In this document: positions 13,501 to 14,950 of the stretch, in pieces
Layout of the letters: each line of letters begins with the position of its first letter
Position numbering within the stretch: position 1 is the stretch's first letter
Assembly: GCA_050260935.1 (NCBI GenBank)
Contig: JBLNCU010000066.1
Coordinates: 1 to 14,950 of the forward strand
DNA: 14,950 nucleotides
Reading direction: 5' to 3'
Origin: UBA8346 sp050260935
Lineage (GTDB): Bacteria; Bacillota; UBA4882; UBA8346
Notes under the pieces: generated by a model
Databases searched by the model: none
What the model was told of the DNA's origin: nothing
What the model saw: the letters and a program-made list of their open reading frames with translations, nothing else
Translations under genes and position numbers: made by a program

Positions 13501-14103
13501 ATGACAAACACAATTGCCGAAACAATCTCCGGAACCAAAGTCACTCAAGACCGGATGGCGCTCTTCGAAAATCTGGTTAAAACTTATGAGAAACCCTTGT
13601 TTCAATTTGCCTACCGTCTCTGCGGCAACCATCATGAGGCGCAGGACCTTCTGCAAGAGGCTCTCTACCGCGCTTATAAATCTTTTGCCCGTTTTGAAGA
13701 CGGCACCGCGTTTGACCGTTGGTTATATCAGATTATTCATAACCTTTATATCGATCATTACCGGAAGAAGAAAAACCGGCCGGTTGTTACCTCCATCGAT
13801 GAACCCAGTCCGCATTTGGAGAATGAAAAGCCAATTGAAATTCCCGATTGGAACCACAATCCCGAGCAAGAAGCCGTCCGGTTGGAATTAGGCCGTCAGA
13901 TTCAACTCGGATTGGAGCAGCTCTCCAACGAGTACCGTTCAGCGGTGATTCTCTGTGATATTCAAGGTCTTTCTTATGAGGAGATAGCCCAAATTCTTCA
14001 TTGCTCAATCGGAACGGTGCGATCCCGCATCCACCGCGGCCGTAAGATTTTGCGCCGTATCTTGCTCCCCTATATTCAGGGGAAGGAGGTTAAAGAGGCA
14101 TGA
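13501..14103 (+). CDS. ECF-type RNA polymerase sigma factor (SigW/RpoE-like)
   Basis: Directs RNA polymerase to stress promoters. The 200-residue protein has sigma region 2 (about 18-88; YEKPLFQFAYRLCGNHHEAQDLLQEALYRAYKSFARF, then FDRWLYQIIHNLYIDHYRKKK, the DNA-melting and -10 recognition helices). A linker of about 45 residues follows, then region 4 (about 137-195; LEQLSNEYRSAVILCDIQGLSYEEIAQILHCSIGTVRSRIHRGRKILR), which recognises the -35. Region 3 is absent, as expected for ECF factors. ATG 13501 is preferred because AAGGTGG lies about six bases upstream; an in-frame GTG at 13492 is inside that site. The stop overlaps the start of the anti-sigma gene (ATGA), so the two are translationally coupled. 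Likely targets are htrA and other envelope genes, by inference. Confidence 0.95.
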   Translation: MTNTIAETISGTKVTQDRMALFENLVKTYEKPLFQFAYRLCGNHHEAQDLLQEALYRAYKSFARFEDGTAFDRWLYQIIHNLYIDHYRKKKNRPVVTSIDEPSPHLENEKPIEIPDWNHNPEQEAVRLELGRQIQLGLEQLSNEYRSAVILCDIQGLSYEEIAQILHCSIGTVRSRIHRGRKILRRILLPYIQGKEVKEA

Positions 14104-14555
14104 ATTGCAATCATGTGCAAAACTTATTATCATCCTTCTGTGACCGGGAACTTAGCGCCGATGAAACCCGGGAGTTGCGAAAACATCTCTTTACCTGTCC
14201 CGAGTGTGATCGCGAATACCAGGAGCTTTTAATGCTGAAGAGATATCTTGAGAACATTGTCGCTGAACCGCTTGACTTTGATCCGATGGAAAATTTACGC
14301 GCCCGGTTTTTAGAGACTGAATGTTCCTTTCTTCCGCCGTCTCCAAAGATGGTTTGGCTCCGGCGGCTGAGTTTAGTCGCCGCTTGTATCGCCATTTATC
14401 TGGTAACAACCTCCCTGCTCTTCCCGCCCACCCAAAACGGACCCAAACTAGCGGCCGAACGCCCCAGGCTTTTGACGGCCCCGGTCTCCTGGGACCAGAA
14501 CTTCTCCATCGACCAGTCCATATCGGTTTACCAGGCATCGATGATTTTACCATAG
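14100..14555 (+). CDS. Zinc-finger (ZAS) anti-sigma factor with one membrane segment
   Basis: Probably binds and holds the upstream ECF sigma factor at the membrane. The 151-residue protein opens with the anti-sigma zinc-finger domain: NHVQNLLSSFCDREL (4-18), then KHLFTCPECDREY, giving the HxxxCxxC motif with His29, Cys33 and Cys36. One transmembrane helix lies at about 86-107 (VWLRRLSLVAACIAIYLVTTSLLF). The outer tail is only about 44 residues, with no sensor domain that I recognise. It overlaps the sigma stop codon by four bases (ATGA). AGGAGG at 14084-14089 serves as its ribosome binding site. Release could be by regulated proteolysis or by redox change at the cysteines; the sequence does not decide. 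Confidence 0.9.
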   Translation: MNCNHVQNLLSSFCDRELSADETRELRKHLFTCPECDREYQELLMLKRYLENIVAEPLDFDPMENLRARFLETECSFLPPSPKMVWLRRLSLVAACIAIYLVTTSLLFPPTQNGPKLAAERPRLLTAPVSWDQNFSIDQSISVYQASMILP

Positions 14556-14587
14556 TTCTCGAAAGTGTTATTGGGAAATTAAGGATA

Positions 14588-14620
14588 GGGGGCGGTAGGT
14601 TTAAGCCGCCGCCCCCTTTT
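14588..14620 (+). terminator. Intrinsic terminator of the sigma/anti-sigma operon
   Basis: GGGGGCGG (14588-14595) pairs perfectly with CCGCCCCC (14609-14616), with a 13-base loop, and TTTT follows. It lies 32 bases after the anti-sigma stop. The stem is very GC-rich and the T tract short. Confidence 0.75.
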
Positions 14621-14950
14621 GGAATTTAACCCCGCCTCTATCTGAATCGTCAGCCTCACTGGTAATACAATTAAACAGCCATTCCCCAACTACAAAACCA
14701 CCCACCACTACCGATGAGCTACCGCACCGGATATATACCGCACTTATGCGGGAGTAGTAACATTGCGGACTTCTCTACCGGTTTAATTCAAAACCCGCCA
14801 TTTTCCACTCATTATTGATCTTTTTTAAAGTAATGGTATATTGTTATTTCTCACATAAGTTAACCGCCTTTTTCTCAAATTAAGTTACCAAAACTTAAGA
14901 ATAATAATGATTACCGTGGTCACCTAAATGATGGAATTTAGCCATTCCAT
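14621..14950. other. Right-end intergenic stretch without a recognisable gene
   Basis: I see no coding frame with a start signal on either strand and no known riboswitch signature. It contains TACCGCAC twice (14720-14727 and 14736-14743), with a 5-bp tetraloop hairpin CCGCA-CTTA-TGCGG at 14738-14751. It also contains a candidate promoter near 14815-14842 and small inverted repeats at 14880-14898 and 14931-14950. It is probably the upstream region of a gene beyond the window. Confidence 0.5.
14815..14842 (+). promoter_or_regulatory. Candidate promoter reading out of the window
   Basis: TTGATC (14815-14820) and TATATT (14837-14842) are 16 bases apart. TGG directly precedes the -10 (extended -10). 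Transcription would start near 14849 and run off the right edge through the two small inverted repeats. Confidence 0.4.

Noticed and set aside
14191..14553. 120-codon minus-strand frame opposite the anti-sigma gene
   Set aside because: Arg/Ser/Gly-rich shadow translation; the plus strand has a coupled, motif-bearing gene.
14773..14801. Possible tRNA T-arm and CCA end (GGTTTAATTC...CCGCCA)
   Set aside because: The T-loop does not match GTTCRA, and no acceptor, D or anticodon arm can be found upstream.

Overview
The window looks like a chromosomal core region of a Gram-positive, Firmicutes-type (Bacillota) bacterium, probably a clostridia-like anaerobe. The main reason is the minus-strand order yicC, (mihF), remA, gmk, rpoZ, priA, def, fmt, a YugP-like peptidase, rsmB. 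From general knowledge this follows the Bacillus subtilis order yloC-remA-gmk-rpoZ-coaBC-priA-def-fmt-rsmB, with an extra mIHF-type gene and without coaBC. Strong AGGAGG-type ribosome binding sites, several TTG starts, a c-di-AMP riboswitch and sigma-A-like promoters fit the same assignment. I see 16 protein genes (15 complete, one cut by the left edge) and no rRNA, tRNA, CRISPR or insertion sequence.

Left edge (1-930): on the minus strand, a c-di-AMP (ydaO/yuaA-type) riboswitch, an intrinsic terminator and the first 43 codons of a KimA-like potassium transporter run out of the window. The rest is non-coding up to a good promoter for a plus-strand apgM-type gene (931-2142). A convergent secreted SH3b-NlpC/P60 cell-wall hydrolase follows on the minus strand (2241-2957).

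Centre (3076-11860, minus strand): a housekeeping block for RNA quality control (yicC), DNA architecture and matrix control (mIHF, RemA), GMP phosphorylation (gmk), RNA polymerase omega (rpoZ), replication restart (priA), N-terminal formyl-methionine handling (def, fmt), a membrane zinc peptidase, and 16S rRNA m5C methylation (rsmB). The block is split between rpoZ and priA by a clear intrinsic terminator, a sigma-A-like promoter and a long near-palindrome, at the place where coaBC normally lies.

Right part (12106-14555, plus strand): a membrane-anchored HtrA/DegP protease, then an ECF sigma factor overlapping a zinc-finger anti-sigma factor with one membrane segment. The htrA upstream region has an ECF-like -35/-10 pair overlapped by a 29-bp dyad, suggesting a compact envelope-stress module in which the sigma factor drives the protease. 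After a strong terminator, the last 330 bases contain no gene, but a candidate promoter points out of the window.

Most of the window is ordinary conserved sequence. The parts that merit a second look are regulatory: the truncated riboswitch-kimA unit, the htrA/sigma control region, the rearranged rpoZ-priA junction with its hairpins, and the actinobacterial-type IHF gene beside remA.
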